Assembly (NCBI GenBank): GCA_948964545.1
Contig: CAREDV010000005.1
Span: 1 to 64,000 of the forward strand
From: an uncultured bacterium
GTDB lineage: Bacteria > Cyanobacteriota > Vampirovibrionia > Gastranaerophilales > Gastranaerophilaceae
DNA: 64,000 nt
Direction: 5' to 3'
Both the position numbers and the translations under genes were made by a program. This document shows, piece after piece, positions 26,645 through 35,680 of this stretch. Under the pieces are notes generated by a model. That model did no database searches. It had not been told where the DNA came from and worked only from the letters and a program-made list of their open reading frames with translations. How positions within the stretch are numbered: position 1 is the first letter of the stretch; every line of letters starts with the position of its first letter.

Positions 26645-27685
26645 ATGAAGATTTCAACAATAGCTAAATATATAGACCAGCCAATGGTTTTGAATAAATT
26701 AGATAAAAAGATGCCCGCATTACTGATTGTTGCAGGAGGCGGATACGGTGTCATTGACACGTTTAGAAGCAAACATGGTGAAGATAAACATAAAAAATTT
26801 GTTAAAAATTCTATTATTATTGCAAGCACCATTGCAGCCTCATTAATCGGTACGAGAGGGTTAAAAATTGGCGGTAAAAAAGTTATCAAGGGTTTGATGG
26901 AAAGTATGCCTGCTAAAGAGCTTCAAAAGGCACAAACTGCAGCGGTTGAAAAATTCCTTTCCAAAACTGATATAAAAGATGAAAAGATTTTAGAAGCTTT
27001 GAATAGAGCAAAAACAAAAGAGCTTTCACCGAAACAGGTAGAATTGCTGATTAACCAACTTCCTTTATCTCCTGCGAAAAAAGAACTTTTTGGTACTATT
27101 TTGCCTGAAAAGAAAAATCTAAACTCAAAGGAGATTTTTTCTGAAGTAAAACGGTTGTCATTGCTGGGTTTAGTACCAATCATCGGCGGTGTTGGAGGGG
27201 GAATATTAGCAGATAAAGTTACAAATTCGGGTAATAAAAAAAGTACGGCAAATAAGATAAAAGAAGGCATTTATCAATATCTTGCAAACATTTTCCTATG
27301 TAATATCGGAGCAGGCGGTGCTTTATATATTTTTGAACAACTTGAAAAAAATAAAAAAGTTAAGCCGATAGGGGCAATGGGAAAATTAGGTGTAATATTT
27401 GGCGGTATTACAACAACAGGGATTATTGGCGGAAGTTATATTGCAAACTATATAAGCAAAAAAGTCATTGACCCAATGTTTGGACAAAAGAATAACGGGA
27501 AATTATATGGAGAACGTAAACCTGAGGCGCTTGATATTGCATTACACTCGGATGATATAGCAACAGCAGGGATTTTGTCGGGTTTTAAATGGATTGAGCC
27601 GACACTGCCGTTTTTATACTTTATATCAGGATACAGAGCGGGAATCGGCTATCGCAATGTTAACCTAAAAAATAAAACAAGTTAG
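26645..27685 (+). CDS. Membrane-associated hypothetical protein, 346 aa
   Basis: Several Gly-rich hydrophobic stretches are visible near residues 22-35, 58-75, 175-190, 220-235 and 250-270, alternating with charged helices. This suggests an integral or membrane-remodelling protein. There is no signal peptide and no recognised domain. A TTGACA lies at 26591-26596. I do not recognise the family. Confidence 0.6.
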   Translation: MKISTIAKYIDQPMVLNKLDKKMPALLIVAGGGYGVIDTFRSKHGEDKHKKFVKNSIIIASTIAASLIGTRGLKIGGKKVIKGLMESMPAKELQKAQTAAVEKFLSKTDIKDEKILEALNRAKTKELSPKQVELLINQLPLSPAKKELFGTILPEKKNLNSKEIFSEVKRLSLLGLVPIIGGVGGGILADKVTNSGNKKSTANKIKEGIYQYLANIFLCNIGAGGALYIFEQLEKNKKVKPIGAMGKLGVIFGGITTTGIIGGSYIANYISKKVIDPMFGQKNNGKLYGERKPEALDIALHSDDIATAGILSGFKWIEPTLPFLYFISGYRAGIGYRNVNLKNKTS

Positions 27686-27740
27686 ATTTAACACTGTACA
27701 AATATTTAAAACTTTCGAAATTCCCGCCCTAAACGTATCG

Positions 27741-28250
27741 CTAGCCTATTGTCGGTTGTACAAATGTACGTGCAGCAAGGTCTTTATCAAGCATTAACAA
27801 TGCTTTTTTATCGTCGCCGATAAGTCTTAATGTTGCAAGGACATCGCCTACACTTGCTTCTTCTTCAACCTGTTCTTTCAAATACCAATTTAAGAATGAC
27901 AATGCTGCACGATCTTTAACTTCATCTGCAACATCCATAAGAGCATTAATTCTTGAAGTTACAAACTCTTCATGAGAAAGAACCTGTTCAAAACAAGCTA
28001 AAGGTGATTCCCATTTTGTTTCAGGTTTTTCGATTGCCTCAAGTTCAACTTCTCCGCCTCTTTCATGAACATAGTCAAACATTCCCATAGCATGAGCGTG
28101 TTCTTCCTGAACCTGAACATTAAACCAATTTACAAAACCTTTAAGGTTTAATCTCTCAAAATACGCTTTCATTGAAAGGTAAAGGTATTCTGAGTATAAT
28201 TCTTTGTTAATTTGGTCGTTAAATGCTTTTTCCATTTTTTCATTTATCAT
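27741..28250 (-). CDS. ftnA: Bacterial non-haem ferritin
   Basis: The 169 residues form one four-helix ferritin domain. The ferroxidase ligands are recognisable: the Glu in NKELYSEYLYL (helix A), EEHAHAMGM (ExxH, helix B), the Glu in FEQVLSHEE (helix C) and the Glu cluster KEQVEEE (helix D). Length and motif spacing match FtnA rather than bacterioferritin; I see no haem Met. AAAAGGAGAGC precedes the ATG. It stores iron in the cytoplasm as a 24-mer in known family members. Confidence 0.95.
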   Translation of the reverse strand: MINEKMEKAFNDQINKELYSEYLYLSMKAYFERLNLKGFVNWFNVQVQEEHAHAMGMFDYVHERGGEVELEAIEKPETKWESPLACFEQVLSHEEFVTSRINALMDVADEVKDRAALSFLNWYLKEQVEEEASVGDVLATLRLIGDDKKALLMLDKDLAARTFVQPTIG

Positions 28251-28333
28251 AAATGCTCTCCTTTTTTCGATTTTATTTTAACACTTTAAAAAAATTTTGG
28301 CAAAAAAATTTTTTATGGTTTTTACTATGTTCA

Positions 28334-29221
28334 ATGAATAGCATAAATCAAAACAATTATACACCCTCTTTCTGCGCATATTACAAAAGCTCATTTTCAA
28401 GACGGCTGGAAAAAACACTTCTAACAGGCCAAGGTTCACAGCAGCTTGAAGATGAATTTGTAAGAATATTGCAGACTAAAAAAAACAATCGCGCAAAAAT
28501 GGGCACACCAGGAATGTATGGTTCTGTATATAGACTTGATGATTATTACGTATTTAAGACATATCATGTTGATAAAGAATTAGGTACACACCCGTTTAAA
28601 AAAGTATTAGACGAAAGATTTCAGGGGTTTAAAACATACGTCGGCAATGTACTTGCAAAGTTTGGAAAAATTGAAGTTATAGCAAATGCTACAAGAGATA
28701 AAAGAAAATTTGTGGAACTTGCAAGAGCATCCAAGCAGGGTTCAGAAGCTTATACCAAATCTTTAAGAGAATTTGCATCCCTTCCTCAAAAACAATTTGA
28801 TATGCTGGCACAGGATTTTTCAAGATTAAACGGAATTTGCGACGGAAATATTAATTATAAGTTTGATACACATAACCCAAACAATTTTTTAAAAATCGGC
28901 AGTTCTTTAAAACTTGTTGATGAAATAGCAATCACACCTTGTAAAGAGCCTAATGACATTCATGCATTTTTAAGAGCATTTATACAGGAAAGCGGAGACA
29001 GCGATATAAAAAAAGCTGTTTTCAAAAAATGTATTTTAGCATCAGAAAAAGAAAAACTGCCAATGGATGATGCACATAAATACATGAGTACATATATGGA
29101 AGAAATTTTTAAAAACGCAGGTGTTAACGATACATTTGAGAACTTCTACAAACTTATGACGGAATATCGTAATGATAAAAATCACATGAGATTAGTAGAA
29201 CAATATTTAGAAAATATTTAA
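28334..29221 (+). CDS. Protein-kinase-like fold protein, 295 aa
   Basis: The start at 28334 follows a TACTAT box that ends 5 nt upstream. GMYGSVY near residue 60 resembles a glycine-rich loop and YVFKTY near residue 75 supplies a Lys. Around residue 177 FDTHNPNNFL resembles a catalytic loop with Asp and Asn, and LKLVDEI follows about 12 residues later, like the metal-binding Asp of kinases and aminoglycoside phosphotransferases. The order and spacing fit a compact kinase-like fold, but several subdomains are not identifiable, so activity is uncertain. It diverges from ferritin. Confidence 0.5.
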   Translation: MNSINQNNYTPSFCAYYKSSFSRRLEKTLLTGQGSQQLEDEFVRILQTKKNNRAKMGTPGMYGSVYRLDDYYVFKTYHVDKELGTHPFKKVLDERFQGFKTYVGNVLAKFGKIEVIANATRDKRKFVELARASKQGSEAYTKSLREFASLPQKQFDMLAQDFSRLNGICDGNINYKFDTHNPNNFLKIGSSLKLVDEIAITPCKEPNDIHAFLRAFIQESGDSDIKKAVFKKCILASEKEKLPMDDAHKYMSTYMEEIFKNAGVNDTFENFYKLMTEYRNDKNHMRLVEQYLENI

Positions 29222-29271
29222 ATATTTCGGGCAATGAAATTTTTTTATATTCTGCTTAATTTGTTAGTGCT

Positions 29272-30600
29272 ATGAAAAATTGTGTTAATAAATTACTTTC
29301 TGCACTAGGAGAAAATACTAAATTACAGCGGGATGAATTTGCTGATTTCATTGCATTTCACGGAATCGGTTCAGCCTATAATAAGCGCTGGCTTAGCAAT
29401 ATTGTTCCTGCTGATGTTTTGAAGCTTTCTGTAAAAGATGCGGTAAATATTATCGCAACTTTATCGGAAAGCGGTGTTTTTTATGACAAATTCCCTGATA
29501 ATATTCAAACGCCAAATTACGGCGACAAATGGGGCAGGTTAGCAAATTATATTGAAATTAACGACCGTGCAATTGCATATATGGACAATGGATGCACATG
29601 CAAGGGAATTTTAAGCTGTATTAAACTTCTCAGTGCAATTCCGCCGTCTGCAAACTCATGGGCAAATTGTGTAATTCTGTCTCAGGTATGGCAGAATATT
29701 TTCGGAGATGCTTACGAAAAAGGCCCGTTTGAAGAAAATTCTATATACGGACTTCGTTTAAATACAAGTTACAGTGATAATATTATAGATTATTCTATAG
29801 TTGATAAAATTTCGCCTGAAGAACAGTTGAAAGCTTTTGTTGATTTGGCGCATTTCAGAGGAATAAAAGTCGGATTTCGCCATGTAATTTCAGCTGATCA
29901 GATGAAAGTTGCAACACCTTACAATGATGATGTTACATTCAGCTGGGATAATCCCGAACATGTTGAAATTTATATATCTGAATGCGTTAAACTAATGAAT
30001 TTAGGTTTTGAATGCATGTTTATAGATTCTGCAAAACATATCGGCGGATATGATATGGGAAATTATACAGGAGTCGGAGCACTGCCTGCATATCATCAAA
30101 TGCAGTATATTTTACATGAAATTAGATGCCGTACTGGCAAAACTGACATCTGTTTTGCAGGCGAAAAAAGTTCTGATGATTTTGAAAGATACAGGCTTAT
30201 GGGCTTAAATGCAGGAACTGATTTTATAACAGGCGACAATTTTTATGCGGTACGAGATTTGTCAGAACAGTTAAAATATTGCCGTGATTATGCTCCTGGA
30301 GTTGAAGTCACAAATGACAACAACGAGGGAGGACTATCTTACGAACAAAAATTAAACCGCATTAATTCAGCTTTATTCGGATTTTATCTGGCAAGCGATA
30401 AACTGCCGAGTTTTATGCAGATGAACGACTTGTTTCCTCTGCGTTATGATACAACAACCCATCATCTTATGATGACAAATCCATCTTATTCTACAGATGG
30501 CACGGCTTTAAGCCACTGGGTAAATTTGTTTGCATTTGATGACGGACGTAATTACAACAAATGCGTTGGTGAAATTTTTGCCTACGCACTAGAAAGGTAA
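29272..30600 (+). CDS. GH13-like alpha-amylase-fold protein, 442 aa
   Basis: The middle of the protein reads as an (alpha/beta)8 barrel. GIKVGFRHVIS resembles an early strand, FIDSAKHIG near 251-258 matches the nucleophile segment (Asp252 then Lys-His), and CFAGEKSSDD matches the general-acid segment with Glu298. The usual HD/NHD motif late in the barrel is less clear. There is no signal peptide, so it would act on cytoplasmic glycans or oligosaccharides. Substrate cannot be told. Family call is moderate. Confidence 0.55.
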   Translation: MKNCVNKLLSALGENTKLQRDEFADFIAFHGIGSAYNKRWLSNIVPADVLKLSVKDAVNIIATLSESGVFYDKFPDNIQTPNYGDKWGRLANYIEINDRAIAYMDNGCTCKGILSCIKLLSAIPPSANSWANCVILSQVWQNIFGDAYEKGPFEENSIYGLRLNTSYSDNIIDYSIVDKISPEEQLKAFVDLAHFRGIKVGFRHVISADQMKVATPYNDDVTFSWDNPEHVEIYISECVKLMNLGFECMFIDSAKHIGGYDMGNYTGVGALPAYHQMQYILHEIRCRTGKTDICFAGEKSSDDFERYRLMGLNAGTDFITGDNFYAVRDLSEQLKYCRDYAPGVEVTNDNNEGGLSYEQKLNRINSALFGFYLASDKLPSFMQMNDLFPLRYDTTTHHLMMTNPSYSTDGTALSHWVNLFAFDDGRNYNKCVGEIFAYALER

Positions 30601-30665
30601 CGGAGGCTTTAGCCTCTGGCGTTAATTTATAAAATACCACCAAAAGTGGTGGAAAAGGAGAAAAA

Positions 30666-31964
30666 ATGACATTTAATCCACTAGAAGAAAAGGGAATTCC
30701 CGTAGAAAAACAGGTCAGAAGCTGGCATAATATAGTTAAACGCCCTTTTGATAAACACGATATTGACTGCTATTCAAGAACACGACAAATTTTAATGAAC
30801 GGTATCGAAGTTGAAGCGTGGAATTTTAAACACAACTTTGCAAGATGCTGTCCTGATGCAGATGTAAGAAAAACCATTGCTTTATCCAGACGTATTGAAG
30901 ATATGCAGCAAACAACAGTAAACTGGTTAACACCTGCATGCCAGTCAGTTTTGGAAACAACTTTAGGATATGAGCAAGTTGCAGTAGATTTAACTGCATG
31001 GCTTGCTCAAAATGAACCTGATGAATATGTAAAATCAGTTTATGATATGGGCTTGCTTGAAGATTTTGACCACCTGTACAGATACAGCCAGTGGGCATAT
31101 ATGATGCACGGTATTGACCCTGATAGCATTTTACAAGGAAGAACAGATGTTGTTTTAGGACGCCCAACACAAAATCACCATAATTGCAGCGGTGTAAGAC
31201 TTATGCACCATTACAACAAAGATACTGCATCTCCCCAAACAAAGGTTAACCTTTATACACTTGTTTCAGGAGAACAGCAGACACATAACTTCTACGCAGA
31301 ACATGGTATGATGTATGCTAATGATGATTTGAGAAGAACTTTCGGTGAAATTTGCGATGTTGAAGAAGAACATGTTACAATGTATGAATCACTTATTGAC
31401 CCGAACGAAACTCCGTTGGAAAAACTTTTACTTCACGAGTTTACCGAAGTTTGTACATACTATAACTGTTACAAAGATGAAAAAAATGATAAATTAAAAC
31501 AAATCTGGGAAGAATTCCTTGCATTTGAATTAGGACATCTGCAAATTGCATCTAATTTATTAAAAACATATGAAAAACGCGACCCTGAAGAAATTATTGG
31601 CAACAAAATTGTTCTTCCATGCCACTTTGAAGAACAAAAAGAATACGTTACAAATATCTTAGAAAACGAAATTGACAAACGTCACGACGGCGAAGGCGGT
31701 TTTACAACAATAGAGAACCTCCCTGAAGACTGGCCAAGTTTCCGTATACAAAGAATCACAAACGGTGAAGGCGCACCGACTGAAAAAACAATCGAACTTA
31801 TTGATACCTCAATCGGTATGGATATCGTAACCGCTGATGATAAACTTCGCAAAAAAGAGCCTGAACTTCTAATGCGCGGTCTTGAACCTGATCCGCAAGC
31901 ACCAAATACAGTTACGGTAGAAGATTATGAACGTATGGTAATGGAAAAACCTATGGAGTTTTAA
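30666..31964 (+). CDS. Ferritin-like di-iron protein, 432 aa
   Basis: A four-helix di-iron domain is visible at about residues 200-295: a Glu in the GEQQTHNFYAEHG helix, EEEHVTMY (ExxH, His near 236), a Glu in LLLHEFTEVCTYY and FELGHLQ (ExxH, near 290). The N-terminal 200 residues and the C-terminal 140 have no family I recognise. AAAAGGAG precedes the ATG. The pair of hairpins in the 65 bp upstream (GAGGCT/AGCCTC and CCACC/GGTGG) may attenuate or stabilise the message. Likely an oxidative-stress or oxygenase-like function; which one is unknown. Confidence 0.6.
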   Translation: MTFNPLEEKGIPVEKQVRSWHNIVKRPFDKHDIDCYSRTRQILMNGIEVEAWNFKHNFARCCPDADVRKTIALSRRIEDMQQTTVNWLTPACQSVLETTLGYEQVAVDLTAWLAQNEPDEYVKSVYDMGLLEDFDHLYRYSQWAYMMHGIDPDSILQGRTDVVLGRPTQNHHNCSGVRLMHHYNKDTASPQTKVNLYTLVSGEQQTHNFYAEHGMMYANDDLRRTFGEICDVEEEHVTMYESLIDPNETPLEKLLLHEFTEVCTYYNCYKDEKNDKLKQIWEEFLAFELGHLQIASNLLKTYEKRDPEEIIGNKIVLPCHFEEQKEYVTNILENEIDKRHDGEGGFTTIENLPEDWPSFRIQRITNGEGAPTEKTIELIDTSIGMDIVTADDKLRKKEPELLMRGLEPDPQAPNTVTVEDYERMVMEKPMEF

Positions 31965-31966
31965 TT

Positions 31967-32209
31967 ATGAAATTAATGAAAATCTTAAAAATTACAGCAT
32001 ATACAACAATGATTGCAGCAGGTATTTTCGCAATTGTTAAAGGCTGTATGCAAAAACGCAAACAGGATAGAAAAGAAAAAATGATTCTGATTGCAAAACA
32101 ACTGAATACAGATATTAAAAATACAGAACGTAAAATCTCACCGCGTTATCATGATAAAAACCAAGAAAAATATGAAGAAATGTGGGGCGAAAGTCCATGT
32201 GATAATTAA
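31967..32209 (+). CDS. Small membrane-anchored protein, 80 aa
   Basis: It follows the di-iron protein by 2 bp, so the two are co-transcribed. One N-terminal hydrophobic segment (residues 8-25) is followed by a Lys/Arg/Glu-rich tail. It may anchor or partner the upstream protein at the membrane (inference). Confidence 0.6.
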   Translation: MKLMKILKITAYTTMIAAGIFAIVKGCMQKRKQDRKEKMILIAKQLNTDIKNTERKISPRYHDKNQEKYEEMWGESPCDN

Positions 32210-32236
32210 TAAAAAAGGCGCTTTCTGCGCCTTTTT
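32210..32236. terminator. Bidirectional terminator
   Basis: AAAAGGCGC-TTTCT-GCGCCTTTT with A and T runs separates the convergent small membrane protein and carbonic anhydrase genes. Confidence 0.9.
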
Positions 32237-32830
32237 TTATATCAACTCTACCAAACCTGTTCCGTGGTCAAAATGACATTTAGAAATTAATAGTTTCTGA
32301 TTTTTAACAGCTTCATTAATTATAACTGAATGTTTCATTAAATAATCCTCAACCCATCTTGTATGTTCCTGCGCAAAAAAATTATGACATTTTATGTCCT
32401 CTTCTCTGTCTAGCACAGGATAAACACATTTCAAAATTGACGAAAAATTACTCATAGGCTCGGGATAATGTTCTTTTGCATATTTCATAACCCCGCAATC
32501 GTCATGCCCGAGAAGGATTAAAAGCGGTACATCGAGTTTTTTCACAGCATACTCAACGCTTTCCACAACATTCGGCCCTGTTGTCATACCTGCAACTCTT
32601 GCAACAAAAAGTTCGCCAATTCCACAGTCAAAAATAATTTCAGGAACAACCCTGCTGTCGGAACATGTTAAAACACATGCATACGGTTCTTGATGAAACG
32701 CATATTTCTGTAAAGTTTCAAGTGTCATATTTTTTGTAGTCGGAGTTCCGTTTACAAAATTTCTATTGCCTTTTAAAAGTTTATCTAACTCTTTTTCTGC
32801 TCTTTGCAAAGGTTCTGCATTCATTTTCAA
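32237..32830 (-). CDS. Beta-class carbonic anhydrase
   Basis: The 197-residue protein shows the zinc ligands of beta carbonic anhydrases: Cys56-x-Asp58-x-Arg60 in TCSDSRV, and His109-x-x-Cys112 in GHDDCG. The Asp-Arg dyad that gates the active site is present. It interconverts CO2 and bicarbonate in the cytoplasm, which would feed carboxylation reactions; the PEP carboxykinase encoded in this window is one plausible user. Confidence 0.95.
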   Translation of the reverse strand: MKMNAEPLQRAEKELDKLLKGNRNFVNGTPTTKNMTLETLQKYAFHQEPYACVLTCSDSRVVPEIIFDCGIGELFVARVAGMTTGPNVVESVEYAVKKLDVPLLILLGHDDCGVMKYAKEHYPEPMSNFSSILKCVYPVLDREEDIKCHNFFAQEHTRWVEDYLMKHSVIINEAVKNQKLLISKCHFDHGTGLVELI

Positions 32831-32907
32831 AATCCCCGTTTATTGATTAACCATAAAACTATTGTAGCAAAAAAATAAGTTTATGCTTGAGCGCGGGAAA
32901 TTCGATT

Positions 32908-32936
32908 TTGATAAGATATTTTTATGCTAATATAAT
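32908..32936 (+). promoter_or_regulatory. Promoter giving a probable leaderless transcript
   Basis: TTGATA (32908-32913), a 17-nt spacer and TATAAT (32931-32936) are followed by only 5 nt before the ATG at 32942. Initiation 6-7 nt after the -10 box would start at the ATG itself. Confidence 0.75.
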
Positions 32937-32941
32937 TTACT

Positions 32942-34537
32942 ATGAAAAATATATTACAAAATCACAAAGATTTTTTCATATTCTTTGGTCTAGCATTAAT
33001 ATGTTATTTTGTTTTCTTTTTTAATATTGGCAATTATGCGCTTATGGATGTTGATGAAACCCGCTATGTTTCAATGGCAAGAGATATGTTTCACAGCAAA
33101 GATTTTCTAACGCTTTATTTAAACGGCGAATACTTTTTTGAAAAACCGCCTCTTTATTTTTGGGGCGAGTGTTTGTCGTTTGCAATTTTCGGTAAAATAA
33201 ACGAATTTACAGCACGTTTTCCTGCTGCTTTGTATGGAACATTATCGGCATTTCTTGTTTATTTTGTCGGTAAAAAAGTTGTATCAAGACGATTCGGATT
33301 TATTTCAGCAGTAATTCTTGCTACAACCTTGGAATTTGTAATACTTGCAAAATTTGCAATATTAGATATTGTAGTGACAACTTGTATTGGGTTTTCAATA
33401 ATGTTCGGGATATTGTCACAGTTTGCAAGACGTAAATGGCTTTGCTGGTATCTTTTCTATGCATTTTCAGGTTTTGCTGTTATGGCAAAGGGGTTACCTG
33501 GATTTATAGTTCCGTTTGCCGTAATGTTTTTTATTACTCTTGCAAATAGAACCTTTAAACAATCTTTAAAATATATGCCTGTCGGATTTTTGATTTTTTT
33601 CTTGATTGTGCTTCCGTGGCATTTAATTATGTTCAAAATCCACGACCCGTTGTTTTTCAATGAATATATTATGAAACACCATATAAACCGCTTTTTCTCA
33701 TCAAGCCAAATCGACAGAGAACAGCCGTTTTACTATTACATTTTAACGGTTTTGTGGGGGCTTGTGCCATGGGTTTTTTCAGGGCTTGCTGCCGCTTTTT
33801 CAAAAATTAAAATGTCAAAATTTATGCTGTTTAATATCATTGCTTTTGCGGTCACAATGTTATTTTTCTCGGCATCAAGCACAAAACTTATTACATATAT
33901 TCTGCCTGTTTATTTCTTTACGGCAAATATTTTGGGCTTTATATGGGAAGATTATATTTTCAATGACAAATTTACAAAACCAATTAATCTAACTGTTTAT
34001 ATATTAGGCGGAATTTGTATATTTGCAGGAATTACAGCCTGCTTTATGCAATATTTTCTACCCGAACAAATTTATCAGGATATTTTAAGCATAAAATGGT
34101 TTAGCATAACAGTTGCATTAACTTTCGGGATTTCAAGTATTTTGTGTGCTCTAAAAGATTGGCGAAAAGGCGTTTTTGCCTGCTATGCGCTTTTAATAAT
34201 CATTACATCGGCGTTCGGCACAAAACTTTTTTATAATCTTGATTACAAATTCGGCCAGGATGATTTGATGCAGTTTGCAAAATATGCAAAAGAGAACAAC
34301 AAAAAAATCGTTGTCTTGAACAGCGAAAGACGCTATTCTGTGCTTTATTACTACGGCAAACATGTTTATTATATTTCAACTGATGACAAAGAAGAAATGA
34401 AAAAATTTGGTGATATGCTTGACGATAAAGACGTTGTAGCTGTTGTTAAAGAAAAGAAAATGCCCGAAGTTGACAAAGTGCTTGATTTTGATATTATAAT
34501 CGACGGCAGAAAATATTCACTCATAAAGGTTAAATAA
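32942..34537 (+). CDS. PMT/ArnT-family glycosyltransferase
   Basis: The 531-residue protein has 10 or more membrane helices and the family's signature DVDETRY (residues 36-42) in the first large loop, followed by EKPPLYFW, both typical of dolichyl- or undecaprenyl-phosphate-sugar mannosyl/aminoarabinose transferases. The C-terminal 100 residues form a soluble domain. It would transfer a sugar from a lipid carrier to lipid A, another glycolipid or protein on the outer face of the inner membrane; which acceptor is unknown. The stop codon overlaps the start of the next gene. Confidence 0.9.
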   Translation: MKNILQNHKDFFIFFGLALICYFVFFFNIGNYALMDVDETRYVSMARDMFHSKDFLTLYLNGEYFFEKPPLYFWGECLSFAIFGKINEFTARFPAALYGTLSAFLVYFVGKKVVSRRFGFISAVILATTLEFVILAKFAILDIVVTTCIGFSIMFGILSQFARRKWLCWYLFYAFSGFAVMAKGLPGFIVPFAVMFFITLANRTFKQSLKYMPVGFLIFFLIVLPWHLIMFKIHDPLFFNEYIMKHHINRFFSSSQIDREQPFYYYILTVLWGLVPWVFSGLAAAFSKIKMSKFMLFNIIAFAVTMLFFSASSTKLITYILPVYFFTANILGFIWEDYIFNDKFTKPINLTVYILGGICIFAGITACFMQYFLPEQIYQDILSIKWFSITVALTFGISSILCALKDWRKGVFACYALLIIITSAFGTKLFYNLDYKFGQDDLMQFAKYAKENNKKIVVLNSERRYSVLYYYGKHVYYISTDDKEEMKKFGDMLDDKDVVAVVKEKKMPEVDKVLDFDIIIDGRKYSLIKVK

Positions 34538-35067
34538 TGCTCAAAAGATATGAATTGTTTCTCGAAAAATTTGATAAAAGATTAAACAAATACTTTGAGG
34601 AACAGTGTGAATTTATCAAATGCAAAGAAGGTTGTTCTGCCTGCTGTGAGGTTGGTGAATATCCGTTTTCAAGGCTTGAAGCCGAATATTTGATGTCAGG
34701 ATTTATAAAACTGTCATCTGATGTAAAGGACAAAATCAGACAAAAAATAAAACATTTAAAATCAGAAAACCCCAAAATGTATAAATGTCCGTTTTTGATT
34801 GATAATATGTGCTCTGTATATAAATACCGCGGAATTGTGTGTAGAGTTCACGGGCTTGCCTGGTTTGACGGGGAAAAAATTCAACTTCCATACTGCGTAA
34901 ATAAAGGATTGAATTACTCAAAAGCATTTGACCGCGAAACAGGCGAGGTATATCTGCCAAATGCGGTGCAGGAACATCTGCGTATCGACAGTATTTTAAG
35001 AAGCCCCGAAGCAGAAAAGTATGAACTTGAATGCGGAGAAATCCGACCGCTTATAAAATGGTTTTAA
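34537..35067 (+). CDS. YkgJ-family cysteine-cluster protein
   Basis: CKEGCSACCEVGEYPFS near residue 30, followed by CPFLIDNMCSVYKYRGIVCR near residue 84, is the cysteine pattern of the YkgJ (CxxCxxCC) family, thought to bind zinc or an iron-sulfur cluster. AAAGG before the ATG lies inside the end of the glycosyltransferase gene (1-bp overlap), so translation is coupled. Biochemical role of the family is not settled. Confidence 0.87.
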   Translation: MLKRYELFLEKFDKRLNKYFEEQCEFIKCKEGCSACCEVGEYPFSRLEAEYLMSGFIKLSSDVKDKIRQKIKHLKSENPKMYKCPFLIDNMCSVYKYRGIVCRVHGLAWFDGEKIQLPYCVNKGLNYSKAFDRETGEVYLPNAVQEHLRIDSILRSPEAEKYELECGEIRPLIKWF

Positions 35068-35111
35068 TATAACACTTGACAAAACATAAGTTATCATAAA
35101 TAATAATACAT

Positions 35112-35304
35112 GTAGGACGAGCCAAAAGGAAAAAGTTCAGGCTTTCCTGATGACTCGCTTCACTCCTACGTTTAGATTTTAGATGCTATTACTGCGATTG
35201 CAAATGCCAGTAATAGCATTATTATTAATCTAACCATAGTGCCCTCCTTTCCGACCTTTATCCTTCACTAATCGTGTGTGCCGGCGGAAAGCATGAGCAT
35301 ACCT
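35112..35304 (-). ncRNA. Structured element B carrying a 21-residue hydrophobic peptide
   Basis: The minus strand has TTGCAT, a 17-nt spacer and TATTAT, then a leader with the motif CACACACGATT (35270-35280) enclosed by the stem CTTTCCG/CGGAAAG (35285-35291 with 35247-35253). The ribosome site GGAGGG directly follows the stem. The peptide gene contains the hairpin GCTATTACTG/CAGTAATAGC. A long imperfect hairpin (35112-35169, GTAGGA...TCCTAC) ends the element. The same parts occur in the same order at 62843-63085. Whether the RNA, the peptide or both act is unknown; a type I toxin-like or leader-peptide role is possible. Confidence 0.55.
35172..35237 (-). CDS. Hydrophobic mini-peptide B, 21 aa
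   Basis: MVRLIIMLLLAFAIAVIASK plus one Ile forms a single membrane helix flanked by basic residues. AAAGGAGGG lies 7 nt upstream of the ATG. It is closely similar to mini-peptide A at 62960-63031, sharing the IIMLLLAFAI core, and codon identity is high through the internal hairpin. Conservation of start, ribosome site and stop argues that it is translated, but the size precludes certainty. Confidence 0.5.
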   Translation of the reverse strand: MVRLIIMLLLAFAIAVIASKI

Positions 35305-35370
35305 ACTTGGTTATAATAATACAAATTTGAATAAAATGCAATATTGTTAAAATTTCAAGTGGGGGGGGGA

Positions 35371-35583
35371 TTATTTATCCTCTATAAACGCAATTTTATA
35401 ACCTAACTCTTTCAAAATTAACTCAGTATCTCTAATTGTTATAGTTTTTCTTGATATTTTAGATGAGAGATTGTTACTATTAAATGTCGGGTCATCATAT
35501 TTTTCACTAACCATCTCACAAACATCTTTAAAAGTTTTACCTTGCTTATGTATAATACTGTTTAATTCATTTCTTACGTTCAT
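35371..35583 (-). CDS. Small HTH-like DNA-binding protein, 70 aa
   Basis: The pattern KTFKDVCEMVSEKYDDPTFN, then NNLSSKISRKTITIRDTELI and a closing ELGYKIAFIED, is that of short helix-turn-helix proteins found in clostridial and phage-like regions. A run of nine C residues (plus-strand G9, 35361-35369) follows the stop. The upstream side carries a long inverted repeat at 35629-35672 that could be its operator. Function as a regulator is inferred. Confidence 0.6.
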   Translation of the reverse strand: MNVRNELNSIIHKQGKTFKDVCEMVSEKYDDPTFNSNNLSSKISRKTITIRDTELILKELGYKIAFIEDK

Positions 35584-35628
35584 AATAAATATTATAAATT
35601 TGCTTGCAATTTATTTCTATTTATGATA

Positions 35629-35672
35629 TTAATATGTATTATCTCATCATATAATGAGATAATACATATTAA
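35629..35672. promoter_or_regulatory. Long perfect inverted repeat, 19-bp arms
   Basis: TTAATATGTATTATCTCAT, a 6-nt centre CATATA and the exact reverse complement of the arm lie between the small HTH gene and a 38-codon gene. TATAAT occurs at the centre. It could be an operator or, on RNA, a stable hairpin ending 8 nt before the ATG at 35681. Confidence 0.7.
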
Positions 35673-35680
35673 GGTAAACA

